This document shows, piece after piece, positions 1-9,648 of a DNA stretch of 33,312 bases (its first letter is position 1; every line of letters begins with the position of its first letter). Source of the DNA: Brevundimonas sp. (GTDB lineage: Bacteria; Pseudomonadota; Alphaproteobacteria; Caulobacterales; Caulobacteraceae); assembly GCF_024711105.1 (NCBI RefSeq), contig NZ_JANJTL010000092.1, forward strand, positions 1-33,312, in the 5' to 3' direction. Position numbers and translations under genes: made by a program. The notes beneath the pieces were generated by a model that made no database searches, was not told where the DNA came from, and saw only the letters and a program-made list of their open reading frames with translations.

Positions 1-2862
<2,862 letters not shown>

Positions 2863-2879
2863 CGCAGGGCTCTTCAAAA

Positions 2880-2982
2880 ATTGTCCTCCCGGAAGCCGCG
2901 TCAGCGGCTGTCCGGGACAAGCGAGGGGCTTTCTACCCTTGTCCCGGCTCTGCGCGCTGCGCGCTACGGCCGGGATGACAAC
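2880..2982. repeat. Pair of intergenic palindromes (REP-like)
   Basis: Two imperfect inverted repeats lie side by side between the convergent metH and the minus-strand gene. The first (2881-2920) begins TTGTCCTCCCGGA and ends TCCGGGACAA, with an inner AGCCGC-GTCA-GCGGCT stem. The second (2938-2981) begins CTTGTCCCGGC and ends GCCGGGATGACAA, around a GCGCGC-T-GCGCGC core. Both share the outer core TTGTC(AT)CCCGG in opposite orientation, as in dispersed REP/BIME-type elements. They could also serve as a two-way terminator. That they are dispersed in the genome is inference. Confidence 0.6.
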
Positions 2983-2993
2983 GAAGAGAGCGC

Positions 2994-3629
2994 CTAGGTC
3001 TCGTCGGACGCGTCCGGCTGGGCGGGCGTCGCGGTTTCCTCCGCCACGTCCTCGGCGGTCGCCTCGGCTTCCTCTTCCAAAAGGCTGGGCGGCAGGACTT
3101 CCTCGGGGGTCAGGCCGACCTGCTCCAGCGTGGCGGGGGCGGTGGTGATGTTGTTGCGGACGCGGCGGGCCGCGTGCTCGCAGCGGCCGGGCAGGCCGAA
3201 GAAGAGGTCGAAGCCGGCCTGACGGTCGTCGGCGTTGGCGTTGGTCAGATACGGCTGCCACCGCGTCATGGCGCGGTCGTAGGCGGCGCGGCCGGCGGCG
3301 ATCTCGGCGGCCGAGCGGCGGCCCGAGCCGGCCTGGATGGCCGTCTGGAAGTCCTGGCGCTCGAGCCGGCCCAGACGCATCAGCTCGGCGTCGGCGGCGG
3401 TCCCCAGCGTCTCGCCCAGCTGGACGTGGCCGTCGATCAGGCCGTGGCAGTAGTTCAGGAAGCCGAAGTCGTCGGCCGGGACATTTTCGGGGATCGGATA
3501 GGCGTAGGCCATGGCCTCGCGGGTGCGCAGCTGTTCGGCCGTCTCGGTCGGGGCGGTGGGGGCCGTGACCATCGGGCCATCCTGTCCGGACAGGATGAGC
3601 GCAGCGGCGAAGGCGAGCGAAAGCGACAT
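2994..3629 (-). CDS. Secreted hypothetical protein, acidic C-terminal tail
   Basis: A 211-residue protein that I do not recognise. The N-terminus (MSLSLAFAAALILSG) is short and hydrophobic and looks like a signal peptide or N-terminal anchor, so export to the periplasm is likely. The middle (about residues 35-165) is well mixed and probably folded, with two cysteines (NYCHG and GRCEHA) that could pair. The last 30 residues are rich in Glu, Ala and Thr and probably disordered. The start is supported by an AGAGG ribosome-binding site about 8 nt upstream. It is divergent from the small membrane protein gene and convergent with metH. The codon pattern is typical for the genome, and overlapping plus-strand ORFs have no such support. 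Confidence 0.75.
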   Translation of the reverse strand: MSLSLAFAAALILSGQDGPMVTAPTAPTETAEQLRTREAMAYAYPIPENVPADDFGFLNYCHGLIDGHVQLGETLGTAADAELMRLGRLERQDFQTAIQAGSGRRSAAEIAAGRAAYDRAMTRWQPYLTNANADDRQAGFDLFFGLPGRCEHAARRVRNNITTAPATLEQVGLTPEEVLPPSLLEEEAEATAEDVAEETATPAQPDASDET

Positions 3630-3797
3630 GAAAGGTTACCTCTGACGGCCTGTTGAAGCCCCACATAACTCTAAACCCGGGAACCGGATGCGCCAACACG
3701 GCTTCGTTAAGCGTCAGGCCGCGTCATTGACGCCGAGGCCATTCATGACGACATTGGTTTCGCGCCCGCCGTTTCAGGCGTCGCAAGAGGTTGAGTG

Positions 3798-4112
3798 ATG
3801 ATCCGCGTCCAGACCTTTCGGCTGGCCCCGCCCCGTCCCCCGCGCACCTTCGCCGGCGCGGTCGGCTGGCTGTTCGGCCTTCTGGCGGCGGGCGTGGCCC
3901 TGGTGTTCGGGGCGCTCTTCGCGGTGGCGACGGCCGTGGCCGTGGCCCTGTTCGCGGTGGTCGCGGGCGTCCTGGTCTTTGCGGCGCGGCTGTTCGGCGG
4001 ACGGCGTCCGCGCCCGGCGGCCGCCAGCGCTTCGGCCGCCGATGCGATCATCGACGCGCACAAGGTGGGCGACCAGTGGGTCGCCTACGGCTGGGACCGC
4101 CAGGGCCGCTGA
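3798..4112 (+). CDS. Small two-helix membrane protein, unknown function
   Basis: A 104-residue protein of unknown function. Two hydrophobic stretches (about residues 22-42 and 44-66) form a likely hairpin in the inner membrane. A basic patch (GGRRPRP) and a soluble C-terminal tail ending VGDQWVAYGWDRQGR follow. The ORF track begins at a GTG (3795), but the next codon is ATG at 3798 and the AAGAGG at 3785-3790 lies 7 nt before it, so I choose ATG. The stop is 6 nt before the amidase start, so the two genes are very probably cotranscribed. This suggests a role at the envelope, but nothing in the sequence defines it. Confidence 0.8.
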   Translation: MIRVQTFRLAPPRPPRTFAGAVGWLFGLLAAGVALVFGALFAVATAVAVALFAVVAGVLVFAARLFGGRRPRPAAASASAADAIIDAHKVGDQWVAYGWDRQGR

Positions 4113-4118
4113 GGCCCG

Positions 4119-4883
4119 ATGACCCTGTCCCTCATCGACCGGCCGACGCCGAACTTCGACGAGCGGCACGCGCCGCCCGACATGATCATCCTACACTACA
4201 CCGGCATGCAGACCGGCGAGGCGGCGCTCGAGCGCCTTTGCGACCCCCAGGCGCGCGTCTCGGCCCACTATCTGGTCGAGGAGGACGGGCGGGTCTTCCG
4301 ACTGGCGCCGGAGGAGCGGCGCTGCTGGCACGCCGGCGTGTCCCACTGGCGCGGCGAGGACAACCTCAACGGCGTCTCCATCGGCATCGAGATCGTCAAT
4401 CCGGGCCATGAGTGGGGCTATCGCGCATTCCCGGACGCCCAGATCGAGTCCGTGGTCGAACTGGTCGGCCAGATCCGCGAGCGCTGGACCGTGCCCAATG
4501 ACCGCATCCTCGGCCACTCCGACGTCGCGCCGGCGCGCAAGGAGGATCCGGGCGAACTCTTTCCCTGGAAACGTCTGGCCGAGGCCGGCCACGGCCTGTG
4601 GTTCGAGCCGGCCATGGAGCGGATCGCCGCGCTTGGCCCGCCGCTGAAGCCAGGGGACGAGGGCATCGGCGTGGTCGTCATGCAGTCGGCCCTGAAGCGG
4701 CTGGGCTACGGCCTCGAGCAGACCGGCGTCTACGACGAGGCCACCCGCATCACCGTCACCGCCTTCCAGCGCCACTGGCGCCAGGCCAACGTCGACGGGA
4801 TCGCCGACGGCGAGACCCGCGCGCGGCTGGTCGGCGTGCTCCAGCTGGCTCAGGTGGAGAGCGTGACGGGGGTGCTGACCTAG
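4119..4883 (+). CDS. N-acetylmuramoyl-L-alanine amidase (AmiD/AmpD family) with peptidoglycan-binding domain
   Basis: Predicted zinc amidase that cuts the bond between MurNAc and L-Ala in peptidoglycan or in anhydro-muropeptides. The Amidase_2 domain (about residues 1-160) shows the expected ligands: His26 (ILHYTGM), His133 (GHSDVAP) and Asp143 (KEDPG). Glu91 (IGIEIVN) fits the catalytic glutamate. A PG_binding_1 domain follows (about 178-245, GDEGIGVVVMQSALKRLGYG). This is the architecture of E. coli AmiD, an outer-membrane lipoprotein, but no signal peptide or lipobox is present here. The protein may therefore be cytoplasmic and act in muropeptide recycling like AmpD, or be exported another way. 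The family is clear; whether the substrate is intact wall or recycled fragments is open. Confidence 0.93.
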   Translation: MTLSLIDRPTPNFDERHAPPDMIILHYTGMQTGEAALERLCDPQARVSAHYLVEEDGRVFRLAPEERRCWHAGVSHWRGEDNLNGVSIGIEIVNPGHEWGYRAFPDAQIESVVELVGQIRERWTVPNDRILGHSDVAPARKEDPGELFPWKRLAEAGHGLWFEPAMERIAALGPPLKPGDEGIGVVVMQSALKRLGYGLEQTGVYDEATRITVTAFQRHWRQANVDGIADGETRARLVGVLQLAQVESVTGVLT

Positions 4884-4897
4884 TCTGCCTTGGCGGC

Positions 4898-5386
4898 CTA
4901 CGGCCTGTCGTCAAGAAGCAGGCGAACCACTTCGGATTCCTCACTCGACGCGTCGAAGAGAAAAGGTTGGGCGCACGGTGCCTGGAGTATCGTGAGAAGT
5001 TCGGGCTCGGGCGTCGGAAAAATTGTCGCGCTCGGCCCTCGTAAGGGCGGCGCGTCAGAAGTTGGCGCGCGGAGAGCAATCAGGAAGGGGCCTTCCCCGA
5101 TCGCCTCAGGGATTCCGAATGTCGAATTGACCCACGTCATGGTCAGCGTCTCGGGCGCATCGCCGACCAACACCTCGTCGACCTGCAATTCGATGCGCGC
5201 ATAGCGGGGCAGGCGCGCGGAACGCAGAGGTCGTATGATGCTGTACTCTGTCACTCGGCCCACGACGACCACGTCGGCAAGACGAACATCCTCAAGGACC
5301 GTCGGGGCCTCGACGAAGCACGCTGCGGCAGGCTGACCAAGGGCCAAGCCCAGCGACGTAACCAGGGCGAATATCATGGAACGCAT
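4898..5386 (-). CDS. Secreted hypothetical protein, possibly NTR/OB-fold-like
   Basis: A 162-residue protein of unknown function. I chose the ATG at 5386, preceded by GCGGGGG, because it gives a clean signal peptide (MRSMIFALVTSLGLALGQPAAA) followed at once by a cysteine (ACF). The ORF-track start 27 codons upstream would bury the signal. The mature part has alternating beta-like stretches (LADVVVVGRVTEY, ARIELQVDEVLVGD, LTMTWVNSTFG, GPFLIALRAP). This pattern resembles small secreted netrin/TIMP-like (NTR) domains, but that is a weak guess. Base composition looks less GC-rich than its neighbours. Its stop lies 14 nt from the convergent amidase stop. Confidence 0.72.
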   Translation of the reverse strand: MRSMIFALVTSLGLALGQPAAACFVEAPTVLEDVRLADVVVVGRVTEYSIIRPLRSARLPRYARIELQVDEVLVGDAPETLTMTWVNSTFGIPEAIGEGPFLIALRAPTSDAPPLRGPSATIFPTPEPELLTILQAPCAQPFLFDASSEESEVVRLLLDDRP

Positions 5387-5449
5387 CGCTGCCCCCGCAA
5401 CCTGTGCAGATATCTGACGCCCGGCTCGACCGGCTCGCAAGTCCTCGAT

Positions 5450-5479
5450 TTGACCTGGAAGCCGCACGGGCCCATCTAT
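5450..5479 (+). promoter_or_regulatory. Candidate promoter of rnpB
   Basis: TTGACC (5450-5455) resembles a housekeeping -35 box. After 17 nt comes CATCTAT (5473-5479), a weak -10 box. The predicted start of transcription falls near 5485, exactly where the P1 helix of the RNase P RNA begins. The positional fit is the main support, since the -10 match is poor. Confidence 0.45.
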
Positions 5480-5484
5480 CCGCC

Positions 5485-5900
5485 GTCAGACGGCCGGGCG
5501 GTCGCTCTGCTTTGCTGAAGCTTCGCAGAGCCCTGCGCAGCCTTTAGCGGAGCAGGGAGGAAAGTCCGGGCTCCACGGCGAAAAGGCGGCGGGTAACGCC
5601 CGCCCGGGGTGACCCGAGGGATAGCGCCACAGAAAGCAAACCGCCCTGCGTCGCTCTTCGAGCTATGCAGGGCAAGGGTGAAAGGGTGGGGTAAGAGCCC
5701 ACCGCGGACCGGGCGACCGGGACGGCATGGCAAGCCCCGCCTGGAGCAAGACCGAATAGGGACGCCGCGCACCTTCGGGTGCAGGGCTCGCCGGCCCGAG
5801 GCGTCCGGGTAGGTCGCGAGAACCGCTCAGCAATGGGCGGTCCAGAGGAATGATCGTCACCCGCTTGCGGGGACAGAACCCGGCTTACAGGCCGTCTGAC
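5485..5900 (+). ncRNA. rnpB: RNase P RNA (bacterial class A)
   Basis: Catalytic RNA that removes the 5' leader from tRNA precursors together with the RnpA protein. The ends pair as the P1 helix: GTCAGACGGCC (5485-5495) with GGCCGTCTGAC (5890-5900). Universal core blocks are present in order: GGAGGAAAGTCCGGGCTCC near 5558-5574, the AGGGTGAAAGGGTGGGGTAAGAGCCCACCGC block near 5672-5705, and AGAGGAATGATCG and ACAGAACCCGGCTTACAGGCC near the 3' end. The length of about 416 nt suits alphaproteobacterial forms. A TTTTT run follows at 5903. ORFs called across it (5476-5963) are not genes. It lies just upstream of mraZ. Confidence 0.97.
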
Positions 5901-5908
5901 ACTTTTTC
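5890..5908 (+). terminator. 3' end and terminator of rnpB
   Basis: The 3' strand of the P1 helix is followed after AC by TTTTT (5903-5907), the usual layout in which the closing helix of the RNA plus a U-run ends transcription. Confidence 0.55.
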
Positions 5909-6028
5909 CACTACGGCCACGCTTGCTGGCAGGAATACTCAGCGTGTTCTTGCTGCGTTCCAATCGTTAACTGCGGCAGGCGGATTTTCGCCGTTATGGT
6001 GAAGCAAACGTCAACAAGTGTCATTGCG

Positions 6029-6063
6029 TCCCAATCCGTCCCATGTTAACCCAAACCATCCCC
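6029..6063. promoter_or_regulatory. MraZ operator (three CCCA boxes plus one degenerate, 10-bp period)
   Basis: TCCCA at 6029, TCCCA at 6039 and ACCCA at 6049 are spaced exactly 10 bp apart; TCCCC at 6059 continues the period with one mismatch. On the minus strand they read TGGGN with 5-nt spacers, the direct-repeat operator described for the repressor MraZ in E. coli and other bacteria. The array lies about 70 bp before the mraZ start, where autoregulation of the dcw cluster is expected. I could not find a convincing promoter core next to it. Confidence 0.8.
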
Positions 6064-6129
6064 GGTATGACGCGTCGGAGGGGCCGACGAAGCCGGGCAG
6101 GGGCGGGCTGACAAGCCTGGGGTAGGCGG

Positions 6130-6603
6130 GTGTTTCTCTCGACCTTCGAGAAGCAGCTCGACACCAAGCGGCGCTTTGTCGTGCCGCAGGATTACCGCAC
6201 CCCCGCGACCGGTTCGGCCGACGGCGTCTTCTGCTTTCCGTCCATCGAGGCCGACTGCATCGAGGCGGGCGGCGACGCCCTGTTTTCCCAGTACCAGCGG
6301 GTCATCGACGAACTGCCCTTCGGCCATCGGCTGAGGACCGCGCTCGAGGACGCCGTCTTCGGCCAGCAGCGCCGCCTGTCCTATGACACGGCGGGCCGCA
6401 TCACCCTGCCGGAGAGCCTCTGCGAAGAATTCGGCCTGACGGACACGGTGGTGATCGTGGGCCTGCGCGACCGTTTCCAGATCTGGCGGCCGGACGTCCA
6501 CCGCGCCTGGCGCGCCGAGCAGCGCCGCGTGGCGCGCGAGGGCCTGGCTGAACTGGGCGAACTGAAGCGGGCCGCCAGCCTGAAGCTCGGGGGCGGCGCA
6601 TGA
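6130..6603 (+). CDS. mraZ: Transcriptional regulator MraZ
   Basis: DNA-binding repressor of the dcw cluster, 157 residues, made of two SpoVT-AbrB-like (MraZ) domains. The opening [23 protein letters not shown] is the classic MraZ start, with a lysine/arginine-rich DNA-contact segment. The second half repeats it as [20 protein letters not shown]. The start is GTG at 6130. It overlaps rsmH by 4 nt. The CCCA boxes just upstream (6029-6063) are the expected operator, so negative autoregulation of the cluster is likely. The C-terminal tail (about 15 residues after [11 protein letters not shown]) is slightly extended. Confidence 0.96.
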   Translation: MFLSTFEKQLDTKRRFVVPQDYRTPATGSADGVFCFPSIEADCIEAGGDALFSQYQRVIDELPFGHRLRTALEDAVFGQQRRLSYDTAGRITLPESLCEEFGLTDTVVIVGLRDRFQIWRPDVHRAWRAEQRRVAREGLAELGELKRAASLKLGGGA

Positions 6604-7538
6604 GCCCCCACCTCTCGGTCCTGCTGGATGAGGTGGTGGAGGCCGTGGCGCCCGGACCGGGCAAGCTGATCGTCGACGGCACCTTTGGCGCTGGCGGCTA
6701 TTCCCGCGCCTTCCTCAAGCGCGGCGCCGACGTCATCGGCTTCGACCGCGATCCGACCGTGAAGCCGCATGCCGAGCGGCTGGCCGCCGATTTCGGCGAC
6801 CGCTTCCGGCTGGTCGAGCGCCGCTTCTCCGAGATGGACGACGAACTCGGCGAGCAGGGCTGCGACGGGGTGGCGCTGGACATCGGTGTCTCGTCCATGC
6901 AGCTGGACCAGGCCGAGCGCGGCTTCTCCTTCCAGAAGGACGGCCCGCTGGACATGCGGATGGGCGCCGACGGGCCGACCGCCGCCGATCTGGTCAACAC
7001 CCTGGACCACGGGCCGCTGGCCAAGCTGCTGCGCGACTACGGCGAGGAGCGCGAGTCCGGCCGGATCGCCACCGCCATCCTGCGCCGCCGCGCCGTGGAG
7101 CCGTTCAGCCGCACGCTGGACCTGGCCGCCGTCATCGAAAAGGCGCTGGGCGGCCGGCGCGGCGCGCCCGTGCATCCGGCGACCCGGTCGTTCCAGGCGC
7201 TGCGCATCGCCGTCAACGACGAGCTGGGCGAACTCGAAGCCGGCCTCGCCGCCGCCGAGCGCATCCTGCGGCCGGGCGGGCGGCTGGCGGTCGTGACCTT
7301 CCATTCGCTTGAGGATCGGCTGGTGAAGCGCTTCCTGGCCGAGCGCGCCGGCAAGACCGGCTCCGGCTCGCGGCACCTGCCGCCGCAGGCGCAGGGGCCG
7401 GCCCCGACCTTCGAACTGATCGGCAAGGGGGCGGTCGAGGCCTCTCCCGAGGAAACCGCCGTCAACCCGCGGTCCCGCTCCGCCCGTCTGCGCACGGCGC
7501 GCCGGACCGAGGCCCCGGCCTGGAGGGCTGCGGCATGA
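6600..7538 (+). CDS. rsmH: 16S rRNA (cytosine(1402)-N4)-methyltransferase RsmH
   Basis: Methylates N4 of C1402 in the 16S rRNA decoding centre using S-adenosylmethionine (older name mraW). The protein has 312 residues, the family's normal length. Family motifs in order are [10 protein letters not shown] at the start, the SAM loop [22 protein letters not shown], the cap-domain helix [28 protein letters not shown], and the closing [10 protein letters not shown]. It is coupled by 4-nt overlaps to mraZ before it and ftsL after it. Confidence 0.97.
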   Translation: MSPHLSVLLDEVVEAVAPGPGKLIVDGTFGAGGYSRAFLKRGADVIGFDRDPTVKPHAERLAADFGDRFRLVERRFSEMDDELGEQGCDGVALDIGVSSMQLDQAERGFSFQKDGPLDMRMGADGPTAADLVNTLDHGPLAKLLRDYGEERESGRIATAILRRRAVEPFSRTLDLAAVIEKALGGRRGAPVHPATRSFQALRIAVNDELGELEAGLAAAERILRPGGRLAVVTFHSLEDRLVKRFLAERAGKTGSGSRHLPPQAQGPAPTFELIGKGAVEASPEETAVNPRSRSARLRTARRTEAPAWRAAA

Positions 7539-7876
7539 GCACGACGGTCGGCGGGCGCGGCGTTCTGAGGGCGCTGGAGATCGCGGCGGTGGTGTGTCTC
7601 GGCACGCTCATCCTGTGGGTCTATGTGGCCAAGGCCGCCGGCGCGGACGAGCGCGCGGCCATCCGCGAGTTGGAGACGGAGATCGCCCAGACCCAGCGCG
7701 ATATCCGCCTGCTGCGCGCCGAAGCGGCCCACCTCGAGCAGCCAGCGCGGCTCCAGGCGCTGGTGGACGCCCACCTTCAGCTCCAGCCCGTCGACGCCCA
7801 GCAGGAGGCCTCGCCCGAGGTGCTGCCGGTCGTCCTGCCGTCGGCCGAGCCCGAGCCCGCGGAGGCCGCGCAATGA
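7535..7876 (+). CDS. ftsL: Cell division protein FtsL
   Basis: Small bitopic membrane protein of the divisome that, with FtsB and FtsQ, activates the FtsW-FtsI septal synthase. It has 113 residues: a short cytoplasmic start, one membrane segment (about residues 11-34, [24 protein letters not shown]) and a periplasmic coiled coil (about 38-80, [30 protein letters not shown]). The tail is rich in Pro, Glu and Ala. FtsL sequences diverge strongly, so the call rests on topology, size and position between rsmH and ftsI. It overlaps both neighbours by 4 nt. Confidence 0.9.
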   Translation: MSTTVGGRGVLRALEIAAVVCLGTLILWVYVAKAAGADERAAIRELETEIAQTQRDIRLLRAEAAHLEQPARLQALVDAHLQLQPVDAQQEASPEVLPVVLPSAEPEPAEAAQ

Positions 7877-9648
7877 GCCTGGCCGGCCTGCCGCCCCGCA
7901 TCGGAGTGCGCCTGCCGACCCGGCGGCTGCTCGACTGGATCCAGAGCCTGGAGCACGCCTTCGAGCGCGCCCGCGCCGAGGGCAAGGCCGAGAACGACAC
8001 CCGCGTGCGGATCCTGCTGGTCTCCTGCCTGTTCGGGTTGATCTTCGCGGGCCTCGCCGTCGGGGCCATCCGCGCCGCCCTGTTTTCGGGGCTGGACGCG
8101 CCGCTCGGCCGGGGCGGGGCGCCGGTGCTGCAACGCGGCGACCTGACCGACCGCAACGGCCTGCTCATGGCGACCAACCTGCCGCACTACCGGCTGGTCA
8201 TCGACCCAGTGGAGACCTTCGACCGCGCCTATGTCCGCAACGCCGTCCTGCGCGCCATGCCGGACATCTCGGCGGCGGGCCGGCGGCGGCTGGAGCGGGT
8301 GCTGGCGGGCGACGAGCGGGCCTTCGTGGTCGGCGGCCTGACGGCGGCCCAGCGGGCGCGCCTGCATGACCTGGCGCTGGGCGGCCTGCATTTCGAGGAG
8401 GAGGACGCCCGCGTCTATCCGCTGGAGGACCTGGCCTCGCACGTCGTAGGCTTCGCCAACGCGGACGGCGAGGGCGCGGCCGGCTTCGAGCGCGCCTTCG
8501 ACGCCGACATCCGCGCCGCCGGGGCTGACGGTGGGGCCGTGCCCCTGTCCATCGACCTCAGGGTCCAGGGCGCGCTGGAGACCGAGCTGGAGGCCGTGGC
8601 GACCGACCAGCGAGTCGTGGGCGCCGTCGGCGTCGTCACCAACATCCAGACCGGCGAGATCCTGGCCATGGCCAGCTATCCGGATTTCGACCCGAACCGG
8701 CGCGGCGCCGGCGACGCCTCGGCCATGGTCAACCGTGTCGCGGGCCAGGTCTGGGAGATGGGCTCGACCTTCAAGATCTTCTCGATCGCCGCAGGTCTGG
8801 ACAGCGGCCGTGTCGATATCGACACGGTGATCGACACTGGTTCGCCGCTCCGCATGGCGGGGCGCACGATCAACGACTTTCACGCCCAGAATCGGCCCAT
8901 GAGTGTCGAGGAGGTTTTCCTCCATTCCTCGAATGTCGGTACGTCGCGAGTCGCAGCCCTGATGGGATCGCAGGTCATGCAGGACTACTATCGGTCCTTC
9001 GGCCTGCTGGACCGGCAGCGCATCGGCCTGGCCGAGTCCGCGGCGCCCCTGCTGCCGCGGCGCTGGGACGCCAACACCGTCGCCTCGGCCTCGTTCGGCC
9101 ACGCCATGGCGGTCACGCCGCTGCACGTCGCGGCGGGCGTGGGCGCCATCATGAACGGCGGCCGCTATGTGCCGCTGACGCTGCGGCCGGTTCGGCCCGG
9201 GCGGCGTCCGCAGGGCCAGCGCATCGTCACGGAAGTGACCTCGATGCGGATGCTGCGCCTGATGCGGCTGAACGTTGAGCGCGGCTCGGGCCGTCGCGCC
9301 GCCGTCGAAGGCTTCAGCGTCGGCGGCAAGACCGGCACCGCCGAGAAGTACACCAACGGCCGGGTCGACCGGACGCGCGTGACCTCGTCCTTCGTCTCGG
9401 TCTTCCCGACGGAAGGGCCGGTCAACGCCGACCGCTACCTGGTCATGATCCTGCTGGACGAGCCGCGCGGCAGCGAGGCGTCCGGCGGCGCCCGCACCGC
9501 GGGCATGACCGCGGCGCCGGCCGTGGGCCGGGTGATCCGCCGCATCGCGCCCTTCCTCGGCGTCGAGCGCCGGCTCGAAGTGCTGAGCGCCAGCGAGGCC
9601 GAGGCCCTGCCGCTGTCCGAAGACGCATCCCTGGCGGGGCCGCGATGA
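7873..9648 (+). CDS. ftsI: Septal peptidoglycan transpeptidase FtsI (PBP3)
   Basis: Cross-links septal peptidoglycan as partner of FtsW. The protein has 591 residues from the ATG at 7873; the ORF track extends it wrongly through ftsL. A cytoplasmic tail is followed by a membrane anchor (about 45-70) and the pedestal domain starting RGDLTDRNGLLMATNL. The transpeptidase domain has all three penicillin-binding motifs: S298-T-F-K, S352-S-N and K486-T-G-T. The start overlaps ftsL by 4 nt and the end overlaps murE by 4 nt. A stretch at about 8810-8990 uses rarer codons than the rest and contains a perfect 20-bp palindrome (see findings). Confidence 0.97.
   Translation: MSLAGLPPRIGVRLPTRRLLDWIQSLEHAFERARAEGKAENDTRVRILLVSCLFGLIFAGLAVGAIRAALFSGLDAPLGRGGAPVLQRGDLTDRNGLLMATNLPHYRLVIDPVETFDRAYVRNAVLRAMPDISAAGRRRLERVLAGDERAFVVGGLTAAQRARLHDLALGGLHFEEEDARVYPLEDLASHVVGFANADGEGAAGFERAFDADIRAAGADGGAVPLSIDLRVQGALETELEAVATDQRVVGAVGVVTNIQTGEILAMASYPDFDPNRRGAGDASAMVNRVAGQVWEMGSTFKIFSIAAGLDSGRVDIDTVIDTGSPLRMAGRTINDFHAQNRPMSVEEVFLHSSNVGTSRVAALMGSQVMQDYYRSFGLLDRQRIGLAESAAPLLPRRWDANTVASASFGHAMAVTPLHVAAGVGAIMNGGRYVPLTLRPVRPGRRPQGQRIVTEVTSMRMLRLMRLNVERGSGRRAAVEGFSVGGKTGTAEKYTNGRVDRTRVTSSFVSVFPTEGPVNADRYLVMILLDEPRGSEASGGARTAGMTAAPAVGRVIRRIAPFLGVERRLEVLSASEAEALPLSEDASLAGPR

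Noticed and set aside
3174-3656. 160-aa plus-strand ORF opposite the secreted hypothetical gene
   Set aside because: Val/Gly/Arg-rich shadow without a ribosome-binding site; the minus-strand gene has a signal peptide and a good start.
5476-5963. Protein ORFs across the rnpB region on both strands
   Set aside because: The region folds as RNase P RNA with all conserved core blocks.
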